Source: Guadua angustifolia (taxonomy: Eukaryota; Streptophyta; Magnoliopsida; Poales; Poaceae). Taken from it: DNA of 64,000 bases. Under the pieces are notes generated by a model. The model saw nothing but the letters and a program-made list of their open reading frames with translations, had not been told where the DNA came from and did not search any database. Below, in pieces: positions 11,327-23,989 of this stretch. Each line of letters begins with the position of its first letter. The stretch's first letter is position 1. The stretch lies in contig CM070501.1 of the NCBI GenBank assembly GCA_036346375.1, forward strand, positions 35,360,539 through 35,424,538, in the 5' to 3' direction. The position numbers were made by a program, and so were the translations under genes.

Positions 11327-12560
11327 CTGGTAACCGTTCGTGTTTTCTCAGGGGCATTCCAAGTCTAGGATACAGCAACAAAAGCGAAGCAGGAAATACT
11401 GGCAAATGGTCGTGCCACTGCCACCGTGTAATAACGAGCTTGCCCACTTTTGGCCTGTTCCGCCATGTTTTTTGATCTGATGTTTGACGGCCAGCGTAAC
11501 AGACGTACTGCTCCTACCGCCTTCGCACCTTTCACCTCCGTTGAAAGCTCAGTTTCCGCGGTGGTAAACAGTTATACTCCACTGTGCTACTACACGTTAC
11601 AAGTACGGACTGTGACTTGCTCTTGTAAACGCCTCGATGTATGCGTAACTCATGTGATATAACAAATAACAAAAAAACTTTAAAAAAAGTCTACAATGAT
11701 CAAATTAAAATGCCAAGAAATTCACTTTTCCTCTTTACGATTTCTTTTATATATATAATTCTTTTTATATACCAATTACTTGTCCGAGCCATACAAAATT
11801 GAAAATATCTTAAACCGAACTCATATAGAAAAATGGAATATATTATATTCAACAAGAAAAATTGATTTGTGAATTAGAGAAATGAAAAGAAAGTTTTTTG
11901 AAACAAAAAAGTTTGAAACAAAGAAAAGAAAATTCAATAAATTGTAAAATCATATTTAAGGATACCCTGGTGTTAAGCCTATCATGATAAAAACATGCTT
12001 TTCCCTCTAGTGATCTCATCGATCTAGATAGAGTTCACGTGCAATTTGCCAAAAAAAAATGTAGCTTAAACAGTTACTGAGCATCATTCAATGGAAGCAC
12101 AGATGTTGAACAATGTTTTTGTGAGCTACTCCATCGAACATCGATGTATAACAGTTAAAGTTACCGCCCTCGCGTGACTAGGTTAGATCTCTCTCCTGTC
12201 CCGTCCAATAATAACGTCGTCAGATTGCACGCTCAAAAGCGAAAGGCGAGTGAGCGCTTTTGAAGGGAGATGCCATAGCGCGGCCGGGAGACAGCGCAAC
12301 GCTTTATACCTTGTGACGCCACACGTGGCCCGTATGCGACAAGCACCGAATCCTCGCAAAATCCGTCACTACCGGTGCCACATCACCAGGCAAATCAGGT
12401 CGCTCCATTTGTTGCCGCCGAGAGCCGAACCACCGAACCCAAGCGGGCCAAGCGGCCACGCCCTCGCGTCGCACCTGGCCGCTCCCGATTCAACGGCGGC
12501 CCGATCGAGGCCGATAAGCTCGGCACGCGCGCGCGCACCAAAGCGAGGTTAGATACTACC
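11327..12560. other. Intergenic and upstream region of the HSF gene
   Basis: 11650-12060 is AT-rich and unremarkable. From about 12160 the sequence turns GC-rich towards the HSF promoter. No gene was recognised. Confidence 0.45.
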
Positions 12561-12562
12561 CC

Positions 12563-12570
12563 CTATATAG
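12563..12570 (+). promoter_or_regulatory. Probable TATA box of the HSF gene
   Basis: CTATATAG in the context CCCCCTATATAGGC, in GC-rich DNA about 175 bp upstream of the HSF start codon. Its spacing fits a transcription start near 12595-12600 with a 5' UTR of about 150 bp. This is inferred from position and consensus only. Confidence 0.55.
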
Positions 12571-12744
12571 GCTTTACCCCGCCCCGCACGGAAATATCTG
12601 CGCACATGTAGGATTCTACGGTTTCACACGCCCGCCCCGCCGACGAACAAACCCACACCGTGCAGCGAAGCGGCTTTCTTATCCGGTTATGCTCGCGTAC
12701 GGCCGGGGAGGAACTATCTGTTCTGCTTCCGGCTTCAATTGATC

Positions 12745-13563
12745 ATGGGTAGCGAGTGCGAGGGCCACCAGTTCCAGGCCGGCGACTGCGGCGGCCAGGG
12801 CGCCATCGCGCCGTTCGTGGCGAAGACGTTCCACATGGTCAACGACCCCGCCACCGACGCCGTCGTGCGCTGGGGCAGCGCCAGCAACACGTTCCTCGTC
12901 ATCGACCCCGCCGCCTTCTCCAACTTCCTCCTCCCCTCCTACTTCAAGCACGGCAACTTCGCCAGCTTCGTCCGGCAGCTCAACACCTACGTACGCACGC
13001 ATTCCTCTGCTCCAGTCGATCAGTATAGCTAGCTCTCCGGTGTGGTTGTTTTTATAATTGTTGCCTTGCTGCTGTGTTCTCAGGGTTTTCGCAAGGTTGA
13101 CCCGGACAGGTGGGAGTTCGCACACGAGTCGTTCCTGCGGGGGCAGGCGCAGCTGCTGCCGCTGATCGTACGCAAGAAGAAGAAGGCCGGAGCGGCGGGC
13201 AGGGAGCTGTGCAAGGAGGGGGCGGAGGTTCGGGGCACGATCCAGACGGTGCAGAAGCTGCGGGACGAGCAGAGGGGCATGGACCAGGAGCTGCAGGCCA
13301 TGGACCGCAGGCTCAGTGCGGCCGAGAACCGGCCGGGCCAGATGATGGCGTTCCTTTCCAAGCTCGCCGACGAACCGGGCGTGGTGCTGCGCGCCATGCT
13401 CGCGAAGAAGGAGGAGCTGGCAGCGGCCGGCAATGGTTCCTCCACCCCGGGCAAGAGACGGAGGATCGGGGCCGAGGCCAAGGCAAGCGAGGACGTCGCG
13501 GAGCTGGTGCAGACAAGAGCCGTGCCGTTCCCGTTCTCTGTTCTTGGCCAAGTGTTCTACTAG
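12745..13563 (+). CDS. HSFC2A: Class C heat-stress transcription factor (HsfC2a-like)
   Basis: Two exons, 12745-12990 and 13084-13563, joined across a 93-bp GT-AG intron, encode 241 residues. The first ATG opens the frame, and the DNA-binding domain starts about 24 residues in (APFVAKTFHMV). The intron falls after FVRQLNTY and before GFRKVDPDRWEFAHE, the conserved intron position inside the winged-helix domain of plant HSFs. After a KKKK linker (residues 127-130) comes a heptad-rich region (about residues 140-190) with no insert between HR-A and HR-B, and then a basic stretch, GKRRRIG, likely a nuclear localisation signal. There is no acidic AHA activation motif. Together with the ending VPFPFSVLGQVFY, this points to class C2. 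Such proteins bind heat-shock elements in the nucleus as oligomers and probably work with class A factors. The open frames on the other strand are shadows of its GC-rich codons. Confidence 0.95.
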
Positions 13564-14459
13564 TGGACTACAAGTACTACAAGGATGCTATTTTCGGTGT
13601 ATATATAACCGTATAACTTTGCTTAGGCAGTAATAGCTACGTGAACGGCGAATATACTGCTAAGTTACGTTAATTAGCGTGGTTATGCTGCAGGTAGAAG
13701 AGTTTGCTTTTGGTTAGTCGTTGGCTTCGGCGTGTTATGTGTGTATATATATCAAGTGGCTAATGTTTTGGTTCGTGATTTCATGACTGAACATGGGAAA
13801 TGAAACGGCTTGTTCTACGAGTAGGATGAATCCGTTGTTAAGATGAATCAGGGGGCAAAAATCTCGATAGGTCGCATACGGAGATACGGTTGATTTGGGC
13901 AACGCAAAAATGCAATGCAAAGTTCATTGGGAGCACGATCTGATGTCGCTTGCCTTGCCCTCTTCTTGACCAGGTAACTGATCTGACATTCTGACACAGG
14001 TCGATGGAATGCGATGTTGCAACTTGCAAGAGACGTATGTTGGCAAATCAAAGATCATGAAAGGAACCGTCAGAACGACTATTCCACGGAACCCAGACAA
14101 CAACCTGTCGAGTCCTAAGTCCTAACTCCTAAGAGCTCCTGTTGGTTAGTCTCCTCAGAGTACAAAGAAACCAGACTAGAAATATTGCTGTGGATTGTCG
14201 GCAATTCAAAGTTACTTTGCCTAGTGTCATGTTGCTAATCAACCCGACTTTCAGAAAACAGGTCAGATCCGACGTCTCGATTTTCACCGCCACTAACGAT
14301 GTCACTCATGGTTCATAATTACTGCTCTCATGCCTTTTAACTTCATTGTTATTTTGGGTGCCATTTACTTCCGACATGCCTCGTATATTGAAACATCCGT
14401 CCGTCGAAGACGTGGACAAGTAATGGTCGCAGATATTATTTTTAAAAAATACCCTCCTC
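13564..14459. other. 3' flank of HSF and intergenic DNA
   Basis: The 3' UTR of the HSF gene probably lies in the first few hundred bases. I could not fix a polyadenylation signal. Nothing else was recognised. Confidence 0.4.
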
Positions 14460-16430
14460 CGATCACAGTAGTTATCATATAAAGGATTATCTTTGAGACT
14501 TCATCTCAGATGGATTTGATGTTTACGAGAAAATCCATCTGTGGAGACCTAGGAAAAATTACGCTGCAACTATCACAGACGATTAGTTCTAAGCAACCTC
14601 GAACCGAAGTTATTTTCACAAATAGTTGGAACATCTAAACCGTCCTAATGAAATACATACGGTTTTTTATTTCATAACTGTTTGTGATGAGTCAAATTAT
14701 CATAAACGGCTGCGGGTCACAGACAGTTTTTGTTTCATTGTCGTCTGTGATGAGTCAACTTATCATGAACAGCTATGTTCTCGAAGCCACATTTGATGTC
14801 ATATGAATGGTTTGTTCTCACAATTATATTTGTAAATAAACTTATCATTGATGGTTGTATTTAGCAACTGTCTTTACACAATAGTTCATATAATTAAGTT
14901 TTGGTTTTTCCTCCTTCTTTATCTATCATTAGTCTTCTAATCTACGTTCTTCTTTGCTCTCATTGGCTTCTATTATCCGCATTCTTTTACTGATGATGAC
15001 TAGGTAACATTTTATTCGATTTATGAATATCCTTCTGTTGTATCTAATTCTTCCCGCCCAACCACAAAGCAACTTGTCCGACAATAATTGACCTAATTCC
15101 AGGAGGCATTGATGGCAAGAACTATGACAAGATCGTCATCCAACAATTGGGCCAAGGCTCCTCATTGGGCAATTTTAGTTCGAATTGTTGCAAGGAAGGA
15201 CTCCCAGTGTCATTGTGGCCAGCGGTAAAACTGATTAGGCACATCCTGGAAAACAGTGGAAAGCATATGTCTGCCTTCTTTTGACAGAAGGATCACGTTT
15301 TTTATTTTCCCTTGCAAGACCACCTTCATCGAGCCAAAGAAGCGACGAGAAAGCCGACACAGAGATCCAGTCTTTTGCTGCATCCTAAGTGAAAATCGAA
15401 TTGGCGATACACCATGGAAAGTCAAAGGTAGCCACCCTAAGGGTCCAACTAGCGGCCAGCCGAGCACGTCCCGATGCTGAAAGTGTTGTCGGTCTAGCTA
15501 GGATTGCTCGCAAGAAGAAGTAGCTTTGCCGAGTCAATAAGTTATCAACAAGAACAAAGACGAATGGTAGAGAGCCATTTGGTTTGGTGATATGTGTGCC
15601 AGGGAGAAGATAGAGGCCGATGACGAGGCTCAAAAACTGAGTTCACAATTGGCAGATCTTCCAGATGACCATTGTGACCCAAAAATCAATAACAAAACAG
15701 TCGGTGGGCTTTTGCAATTTTTGATGATGGCAATGCCAAAATTTGATTATAAATATTATAGTCCAATTCGTTTCAGCTTCTGAATTATGGGAGAAGCTAC
15801 TTCTAATTGTGGGAGAATCAAGCCGAACCAGTTGTAACTTCTAGATTCCAAACCGGGTCAGCGAGAATCAGGTTCCAACTGGATTCTGCTTCTATGTAGA
15901 GGGTCAGTTTCTGATGATAGGAGAAGCTGTCTAGAATCCTTCCATTCGGTAAATAATCTACTTTTTTAAGCAAAAACTGTGCAGAAGTTGAAATGAATGG
16001 GGCATAGCTCTTACTTTTTTTAAAGACTTATGATATCAGCAATCTACCAACGTTTTAAATTCGAATGCATGCGATATATTTGTTTCATATTATGCATGCG
16101 ATGACAACTTGCGGAGTTTTAGCCTACTTTAGGCATGAACAAATAGCACCATGTTAACTCGACACTCTTTCTCTAAGCTCCATAACTTATAAATACATAT
16201 GACAGACGGTTTTGACGGAACAACCACCGTGATGTGTCAACCTATCATAGATGGTTTCTTTAATAGAAGATGTCTGGGATATTTCATAGACGGTTGTGAA
16301 AACAAATTATCTGTGAAAGTAAATTTATCACAAATACTTTTATGTTGGAACCGCCTGTAACAACTTGAGTAGTTTCATACTGAGAATCATATTGGTCATT
16401 GTGAGAACTTTATATACTCTTCCTCTCTCG
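14460..16430. mobile_element. Decayed CACTA-like element with subterminal repeats
   Basis: Short motifs of the type ATCACAGACGRTT and CATAGACGGTTGTGA recur at both ends (14570-14780 and 16200-16330), in both orientations. This resembles the subterminal repeat arrays of grass CACTA (En/Spm) transposons. CACTAACGATG occurs at 14291, but no matching TAGTG end or 3-bp duplication was found. The core, 15070-15740, has short open frames that I do not recognise. Confidence 0.35.
15761..16004. mobile_element. MITE, family A copy 1 (about 244 bp)
   Basis: The ends are inverted: GTCCAATTCGTTTCAGCTTC on the left, and TGCCCCATTCATTTCAACTT on the right in reverse complement. The interior (GGAGAAGCTACTTCTAATTG and onward) is closely related to 52033-52271, in the same orientation. 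The GGCCCC-GTTT-type ends suggest a PIF/Harbinger-derived MITE. No clean target duplication was seen. Confidence 0.65.
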
Positions 16431-17704
16431 GTTCGCTCTTCATCTTCTTCTCAAACATCACATCCTCTTTGCTTCTTCATCTTCTCCATTCGTAGGTGAT
16501 CCAAGATTTTTCGTCGTTCCCTTGTCATCCCGTTGCTTTGTTTAGTTAACTACTCTTCTTCGCTTTGTATTTTGGTCATTTATAGTTTTTTAAAGATTTG
16601 TTGATATACATCACCCTTTGTGTAATGATGGGATTCATAGTTTTTTGCACCTGTTGTATTTTAGTGGAAGCTTTACTTATTTGGTCATAAGATTCATATA
16701 CATCTGGTCATAATATCTATACACATTCTAAATTCTATTATTTTTTCTTTCGTTGTAACTAGTATATCATATTCTATTAGTATTTTATAACTATCATGTT
16801 ATGTTGGAGTGCATATAACTGAAAATGACTTTATTTTATGACTTTCTTAGTAATCTATGTAATATGTTCAATTATGTAGTTTTTTAAATTCATTTGTGTA
16901 GCCTCACATGTTATCCATGCAAAGACCCATGAAGGCCCAATTTCTTGTACGTTATGATGGCCAGAATTTTATCTCCTTAAAAATATCTTTCTCTTGTGAA
17001 GGATATGAATGGTTGTTGTGAGAGGTTTGCATGTGGAGATATGATATTCAAACGTGTCTATTAAGTCGTATCTTTTGATTTCTAAAGTCTCAGTCCATTC
17101 TAGTGCTATTATGGCACAACCATTTGTTTTATGTTTTTGAATAGTAGGTGTTGCGTGTGAGTACTTGTTATGAGTACTTTTGTTCCTGTGAAATGTGTTT
17201 CTGTATGTTGTTAGTTGAGATCAGCTATTAATTTTCACATAAGTTTTGTTAAATGTCGCTTGTTGATTCACATATGTTTTATTAATTGTCTGTTGTTAAT
17301 TGTATTGTGTTGATTCCTAGGGCCAACCATAAAATGAAAAAAAATATGTCAAAAACATGCTGCATATCATAGACTATTATTACCTAAATAATCATCTGTG
17401 GTATTCACTATCACATACATCTGTGGTAACTATTTTAACATTCTATGATTTTCTTTTGTGTGGTAGTGCATGTTCTCCGGAACAAGCTTTGATAACTAAT
17501 TTTTATTATAATATATTTATAAAATCCAATAAATTTATAATATTACGAAGTACTTTTCGATACAAATCTACACATATGATTTTTCATATATCTAATTTAA
17601 ATATTTAAAAAGATATCGACAGTCAAATTTTTAAAAGTTTGATTGCACCTATGTCCAAACTCTAAAATAATAACTATTTGTGGCAAGAGGGAGTATTGCG
17701 TTAG
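16431..17704. other. Intergenic, no feature recognised
   Basis: 16390-16560 has a pyrimidine-rich, UTR-like look, but no coding frame follows it. The rest is AT-rich without recognisable structure. Confidence 0.4.
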
Positions 17705-17805
17705 TCGGATCTTAAACTCAACATCTCTAGGATCACATGTCATATTGAGGTATATGCACCAATTAGGTTACCAAAAAGTTTAAACTGATAAGAAAATATA
17801 TACAA
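17705..17805 (-). mobile_element. Decayed TRIM retrotransposon fragment
   Basis: The segment aligns, with many mismatches, to the LTR and primer-binding-site region of the TRIM at 39055-39150. The shared order is CATATTGAG, then ATGCACCAA, then a run like CAAAAAGTTTAAACTGATAAG. Only one LTR and part of the internal region remain. Confidence 0.5.
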
Positions 17806-19364
17806 CATACTTCAACACCATCCTCAGCCTTTCTTAGCCGATATTTTCAGGAAGCAGATTAGGATTGTTTCATTCTCTCTTAAAAAAAAGAATAAAATAT
17901 TAGGATTCTTTCAACGTAGCCTGGACATCTTCAGATGTCTCCACTACCTACCGGGCGTCATTTCAAAACGAAAGCGACTACAGTGGGCCAAACTCAAAGC
18001 TAGCCTTGTCTGACATATAGTGATGCTCTTCAGCCCATCAGAAACATGGCCTGCCAATAGAAGGCAAATATTACAAAACAGAAGCCCAATACAATTTTCC
18101 TGTTGACACCTCAAATTTCCATCTGCTGATCGGGTACCTTTTTCTTGAACGTCTGAGAGATACGGTTATGCGCTACTCATGCCTGTTCGGTTGTTTGATC
18201 AGTGGTACAGACAGCACCTGTCTATAGTATATTTTTATATTATTTATACATAACACTAATAATAGTTTATACAATAGATCATTTATATAATTGTTTATAA
18301 TGATTTCTCATCCAATTAACAGATTATCTATACAATAGTTTATAAAATAAAAAGCTGTCTATAAGACTGTCGTTAAATAGTAGATAACAACTTTCTCTCT
18401 CCTTCACATTATCTAAAATCTTACGTGATATAGTCTTACAGACAGGATATATACCATTATACATGCCTGTACTACTGGTCGGTTCAAAATTCAATTTCTG
18501 GCTGCGAGTGGCCAAGTTTATAAATCAGCGCATCGGGGAAATATCTACACACCAGTCGAATCAATTATCCTCCTTTTTCTTGACCAACGGAATACACCCT
18601 GTTTCAGCAATTGCAGAGACCGTAGCGTTTAAAGTTTGCAACAAAAGGGAAAAAAAGGGACTAATTGTGCTATTAGATTCGATGAAGTCGATCAGGACCA
18701 AACACCCGATGAAGGGGCGAAAGCTTCTCTCGGTTGGGTCGATCTGCTACTCCCCAAATCTGCATAGTTCTCGGCTCCACGCGGTGATCATTGCACGTCC
18801 TGCCGCTACTGTAACAAGTAGTAGTACCATTTGCCCATCTGTAGAGATCTTGATCTCCATTTTTTACCACTGCAAGAAAGCTGCATGCAACCACAAAAAT
18901 GTACTAGGACGACGACCTGTCTGGCGCAACGGCCAAACATGGTACTACTACGAGTACTGTGCGTATTGGTGCCCATGGCTACAATTCAGGGATCATGTCA
19001 TGGAGGAAGACAGGAGGAGCGGTATCTACCATGTCTGCAGTTCGCGTATGCCCAGATTAATTACGCTCCTAACAATGTGATCTACCGATGGGTTAACCAT
19101 GCATCAATGGCAGGAAAAAAAAGGTGCTTTCCGTGGCGAGTAACGATAACTTCGTACGTAACGTCCTACCACCCAACGGCCAACCGCTCAGAAATCTTTA
19201 AGGAGAGCCGTGCTTTCCACCCGCCAATTAACTGCGCGTACCATCGTGCTTAGCTCTAATCCTGTACGTTTTGCCGGGAATGCAAGGCGGGCCGGATGGC
19301 CTATATGGTAACGGTAGTTACGGCACTACTCCAACCAAGCAATGGTGCCATGCAGCGTGTCTAA
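17806..19364. other. Intergenic; possible MITE at 18206-18470
   Basis: 18206-18470 has inverted GTACAGACAG / CTTACAGACAG-like ends around an AT-rich core, resembling the TTAGAGCATGTA-type MITEs near 34.7 and 37.6 kb. The boundaries are unclear. The open frames at 18463-19253 overlap in different phases and show no recognisable domain. Confidence 0.3.
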
Positions 19365-19369
19365 TCAAA

Positions 19370-19590
19370 AAATGGTACGAATCTATTTAATTTTAAGGAA
19401 TTTTATGGTGCATTGTATTATAGTATATGGTTGGCAATAGAAATCAGATCTAGCTATTGTTTTATTGAAGGTATTTCTACTGCTCTACTACCGAAGGAAG
19501 TATAAATAAATATTAGCTAATATGACCCATTAGATTGAAAAGAATGAAAAGTGCCTATTGAATTTAGGGTAAGGTAGAAGAGCTCTTAAT
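19370..19590 (+). repeat. Dispersed repeat, family B copy 1
   Basis: Related to 39235-39415 in the same orientation. Shared blocks include TAGAAATCAGAT, GGTATTTCTACTGCT and GTATAAATAAATA, then a TCTAATATGA-like run. The sequence is AT-rich, non-coding and of unknown class. Confidence 0.55.
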
Positions 19591-20401
19591 TTAACCCAAT
19601 GGTGACCAGGAAGTGTATATATCGAGTATGTGCTGCTTCCTTACTTGCATCGCTACAGTGATTATCTGGTGATATTATTTATGATCGGCGTCAAGCATTC
19701 AGATGTCATCACGGTGCACGCTGCAGCTCCGGAAGTCAGAGCTGACTGCTGAGCGTCTGAAGATTTGTCGGTCTTGTTACTTCGCCTTCTCAAACGAACA
19801 GTGCAAACAGCAGCTTCTGGAAATAATAAATACTCTGCTCTCTAGTAGTGCAGCAATGGCGTTAACAATCTGGGATTAATGGCGGTCACCTAAATCTTTT
19901 CGTGTTTGGGGGAAAATCCTCCCATCTGTCATCACCACCCGTTACCTCCAATACTACTGGATCAAATCTCTTCACTAGTTCACTTCACAGTTGGTGCAGC
20001 TCGGCTGCTGCTTTCAATGGAGCAGTGCTGTGTATGGCAGCAAAGAAGAAGCACTTGCAAAATTGCAATTAGCCGAGCAGCTTGGCCATCTGGCATGCAG
20101 ACGCATGGCATAAGGGCGCGAGAAAAATAGCTCACGTGAGCTGAGTAGCTGAGAGAGTAGAGGGAGAACTATCGATCTATTTCAGGCCTGGTGGCAGCGC
20201 ACCAGGAGAAGTGGGAGACAGTGGTGAAGATAGGGATGGCAAAGTAATTGACCCTGATTAATGACAGTCCAACAGTATTACTAATTACAAACATTCTGGT
20301 CATGCAATTGTCAATATCCTACAGTAGTACAGTTCTAACTTTTTAATACAAGCTTAGATCAATAGTCGATGAATTATTCAGGGTGAGATATGTACCGCAA
20401 A

Positions 20402-20519
20402 TGTTGGAGATAATTCAAATATCTCTAACTACTATATATTTTAGTTTTATCCAAATAGATTGTTGGAGATAATTTAAATATCTCTAACTACTATATATTT
20501 TAGTTTTATCCAAATAGAT
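20402..20519 (+). repeat. Tandem duplication, 59-bp unit, two copies
   Basis: The unit starting TGTTGGAGATAATTCAAAT at 20402 is repeated at 20461 with almost no change. High identity points to a recent duplication. It is non-coding. 19600-20400 shows nothing else. Confidence 0.9.
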
Positions 20520-20758
20520 TGTTAGTCCAAATCTTCTACTATTAGAACTGTTTTGACTATATAAGCTAACCACACTATACTTAATCCTTTGAATCATTAT
20601 AATAGATTGTTTCCTGTGGTTTTTTCTCGTAAGGCTTTTTCAGTTAAATTTTATCTCCAATTATTTTATCGTGCTAACCCTAACAGCAAAGCTTTTCAAA
20701 ACTATCCGTAAAAGAGTAGTATATGAAAACATAATCAGAGAGAACAACAATGTAGTTA

Positions 20759-21016
20759 AGGGCTTGTTTGGTTCGTGCTAAACTTGTCTCCATTCTCAAC
20801 CAAGTTAGCCAAGTTTTGAGTTTTCGTGACAAGCGTCTGGTTCAGAGCCACAGTTATTGCATGTGACCTTTTTTAATCTCTTACCCCACCTGTCATATAC
20901 GCGTTTGCTAGCCAAATTTTGTGATGTGTAGAGCCCATTTTGACCAATGTACAAACTATGGCTTGCCACACTTGTGAAAAAAATATGGTAAAATTTAAAA
21001 AGCAACCAAACATATA
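20759..21016. mobile_element. Tourist-like MITE (258 bp) with TTA duplication
   Basis: The ends are AGGGCTTGTTTGGTTCGTGC on the left and TATATGTTTGGTTGC on the right in reverse complement. They are flanked by TTA at 20756-20758 and 21017-21019. The 3-bp TTA target and the TTGTTTGGTT end core are typical of Tourist/PIF-Harbinger MITEs in grasses. Confidence 0.72.
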
Positions 21017-21084
21017 TTAAAATTCATAAACCTAGCACTGATCTAGGAGTACAAAAAGGTTTTGTCATAGGTTCCACTAGAAAT

Positions 21085-21480
21085 ATTTTCGCGGCGTGAT
21101 ACGCCACGTGCGTTGTTTTTTTCGTAGAAACAATTTTGTTTTTTTAGTGTTTTTTTAATTTGTTAAGAAAACGCGTGAAACGGTTGAAAGGATACAAACA
21201 CAATCATTTTTTTTTGCATTTATCTAGGGACCTCTCACGAAGGATCTGCGATTACGCTAAATCGAAAGGTTATTTTCGTGAAAAATAACTGAAATGATCA
21301 AAACATAACCACGTTCTTTTTTTTGTATTTATTTAGGGTCCTCACACGAAAGATTCGCGGTTTTTCTGAACTGAAAGGTCCTTTTCGTAAAAAACCATAG
21401 AAAGGATCTACACGTAATTACGTATTTTTTGAGACACCAAAACGCAAAAAAACAAAACGAGCCGAACTGCGCGCACGGCC
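21085..21480 (+). repeat. Unclassified about 400-bp dispersed element, copy 1
   Basis: Starts around TTTCGCGGCGTGATACGCC and ends around CGAGCCGAACTGCGCGC. A reverse-complement copy lies at 43935-44345. Inside is a 109-bp unit repeated in tandem with divergence (TTTATCTAGGGACCTCTCACG near 21219, TTTATTTAGGGTCCTCACACG near 21328), plus a partial unit before the first. There is no open frame. I do not recognise the family. Confidence 0.75.
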
Positions 21481-21482
21481 GG

Positions 21483-21608
21483 CCTCCCAGCGCACGAAGT
21501 CTTCAAAGTTTATTTAAGGTATTATTTCCTTGTTAGTAACCATGACCTCCCAGCGCACGAAGTCTTCAAAGTTTATTTAAGGTATTATTTCCTTGTTAGT
21601 AACCATGA
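21483..21608 (+). repeat. Tandem duplication, 63-bp unit, two copies
   Basis: The unit CCTCCCAGCGCACGAAGTCT, extending to TTAGTAACCATGA, occurs at 21483 and again at 21546, apparently identical. It directly abuts the end of the unclassified element, so it probably arose by replication slippage there. Confidence 0.93.
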
Positions 21609-22619
21609 ATCGATTCATGATCCGGCGGCGGAAAGGTGATGGACGCACGTAAGGCCAGGGAGTTCAAGCTCTTGCTTGTCTCCAACCAACTCCCAACCAA
21701 AAGTGAGACGAGCTGGCGCCAAGTTTCCTCACTGCATTAGTGTCCCTTCATACTTGTCAGAGTCTTCAATAATGACACTTTAGCTCTCTCTTAACTTATA
21801 TCATATCAACAAATCCTACAAGAAATAGAGAAGGTAAGGAAAAAAGATATGCTGTCTCTTATACAAGATACGATTTAATCACGCAAACCAACACAAAAAG
21901 TGATAGATCGTGAGAGGAAAAATATAACGAAGATGAATAATTTTAAAGAAGGATTATTAAAGATGTTGTAGAGTTAGAATGCTTAGAAACAACCATAAAA
22001 GACATGCTATTGTATATGCCTTTACACCCAAAATCGCAACCGCGATGCCTCGTATCATGGTATCGCCAACACGTTGCACGCCCTGATACGAGCACTCCAG
22101 TTCACTTGATCTTGTTAAACAGCAGTCTCGAGCTATTTTTTTCTTCCAAAAATGCTCAGATAGAAGCTAGCTAGATTTACAAAAAAAATATGTAAGTCAT
22201 TTTTTCTCATATCTTTCTCAATTTTAACGCAACCTTAATCCTTATACAAAATCAAAATACGTCTTATAAAAATAAATGGAGGGAGTACAATAAAGCTAGA
22301 GAAGCCAAAGTTTTCCAGACCGTTATGGTGTTTGATATGGCCCGTAGTTCGGTTGTTTCCTCAGTAATTGGCTATGATTATTCGTGATCTCCGAAGCACC
22401 TATTTCAATACATTTATCTGTTAAGTGATTGTGGTATATCATTTAATAGCGATATGTATAATGATTTGTTATTAAGTATTTTTTTAGATTTAGGGCTTCC
22501 TCTTCTATGCGAATGATGGACTGTTGACAAATATAGTGAAACTGAGTATATTCTTTCTTTGGAAGATGCTTCTATTCATCACTACATAAAAATTGCACAA
22601 ATATTAAAGTATACATAGT

Positions 22620-22870
22620 AAGATTTATACAATTTATATCAGAAGAGCGATGTATAGAAGGACGGCCCCTCTTTTTTATACGTGTTCAAGATAAAAAGAA
22701 AGAAAGGGATACTCCATCCTTCCTTACTCCCTATATGCAATATACCAGTACTAGTAACTGCGAGCGAATTAGTGAGCTGACCGGAACCATTGATCCCACG
22801 TTCCAATGCTAGAGGGGAGAAGGGTAGTTGCTTCGCTGCAATCGTAACAGTGTGTAGCGGATCTGATCGT
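22620..22870 (+). repeat. Direct repeat, copy 1 (pair with 25108-25345)
   Basis: The two segments share ordered blocks, including GCGAGCGAATTAGTGAG, CCAATGCTAGAGGGGAGAAG and TTGCTTCGCTGCAATCGTAA. They are diverged by substitutions and small indels and lie about 2.5 kb apart. 21609-22619 holds only a probable half Stowaway end (GGAGGGAGTA near 22278). Confidence 0.8.
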
Positions 22871-23989
22871 AAGCACTCGAAAGCAGTGTATTAACGCATG
22901 CAATAATTTATAGTAGCATGTGTAACATTGTAAAACCACACCAGTTACACTGAGGAAATTTTTTTAAAAAAACAACTTTCCCAATAGTATTGGATGCCTA
23001 ACAACAACACTCTGCTTGACATGCTCATGAAGAAGAAATCATTGCCGCAACCTGGAGCCAAACCATCAGGCAGTTGGATACAACATTTTCTAATAATGTT
23101 TGCAAAAAAACTGAACCAATAATTGCAACAAAATAATTTAACCCTGCATATTTCATAGCACAAACACAACAGTGAGTGACTATCCGTATGACGAAAATTC
23201 TACTCTAGCTGTGACAAAACTCAATGCAACAATTAAAGGATGCAGCAATATTGCAACAAAATAAAAAAATGATAGCGAACACAACAAAAATTACAAAGTG
23301 TGCAGCAAAAACTCCATTTGGTGACAACAACCTATTTCAACAAATCGCAACCCCTAGTGCAACAAATCAACCAAACAAAGGCAATAAAAACACCATTTAC
23401 TATAACATTTTTACGAGTACACATGGTAATAAAATAAAACACTTGTTGCAACAATTGACAAAGGTTGTTGCAATAAATTGAGAGAACACATGCAATAATT
23501 TGCTGGAGGAGAAGGATGTGTCAGTACTAGTGAGAAGATGAACTTGATTGAGGAGCAAGCAGCATCGGCCTGATGCTAGCCAAGATTTAGCTAGGATGAG
23601 ACTAGCCCTAGACCACCGCTTCATCCCTGATCGCACCGCTAGTCCTCTATTCATCACTAGCAGATTAGATCTGACGATGTCAAGGTCGGACCAGTACCGT
23701 TGCATTAGCCTCGATCATCCCCCTCCATCAAGCACGACACCGGTGAGCCCCCTAATGTGCTGCAAGTTGTTGAGGAGGGAGAACAGGAGAATCGGTGCAA
23801 GGGAAAAAGCAAGTTCATCTGATGATTCTAGAGTAAACAAGGAATAAGGTATTGGGGCCTCGTGCTTTGCTTTACGTTGAGAGAACGGATTGAGGAGATG
23901 AGGAAGTGACTAGAGGAGGGCTCCAGAGAGATAGTAGGTAGTCAATATCTGATATATTAGAATGGGTGGTTAGTGTTTAGGATGATATG

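Noticed and set aside
12679..13551. 290-codon minus-strand frame over the HSF gene
   Set aside because: Shadow of GC-rich HSF codons; it spans the HSF intron and has no recognisable domain.
18463..19253. Overlapping 205- and 140-codon frames
   Set aside because: Different phases over the same DNA, low coding character and no family resemblance.
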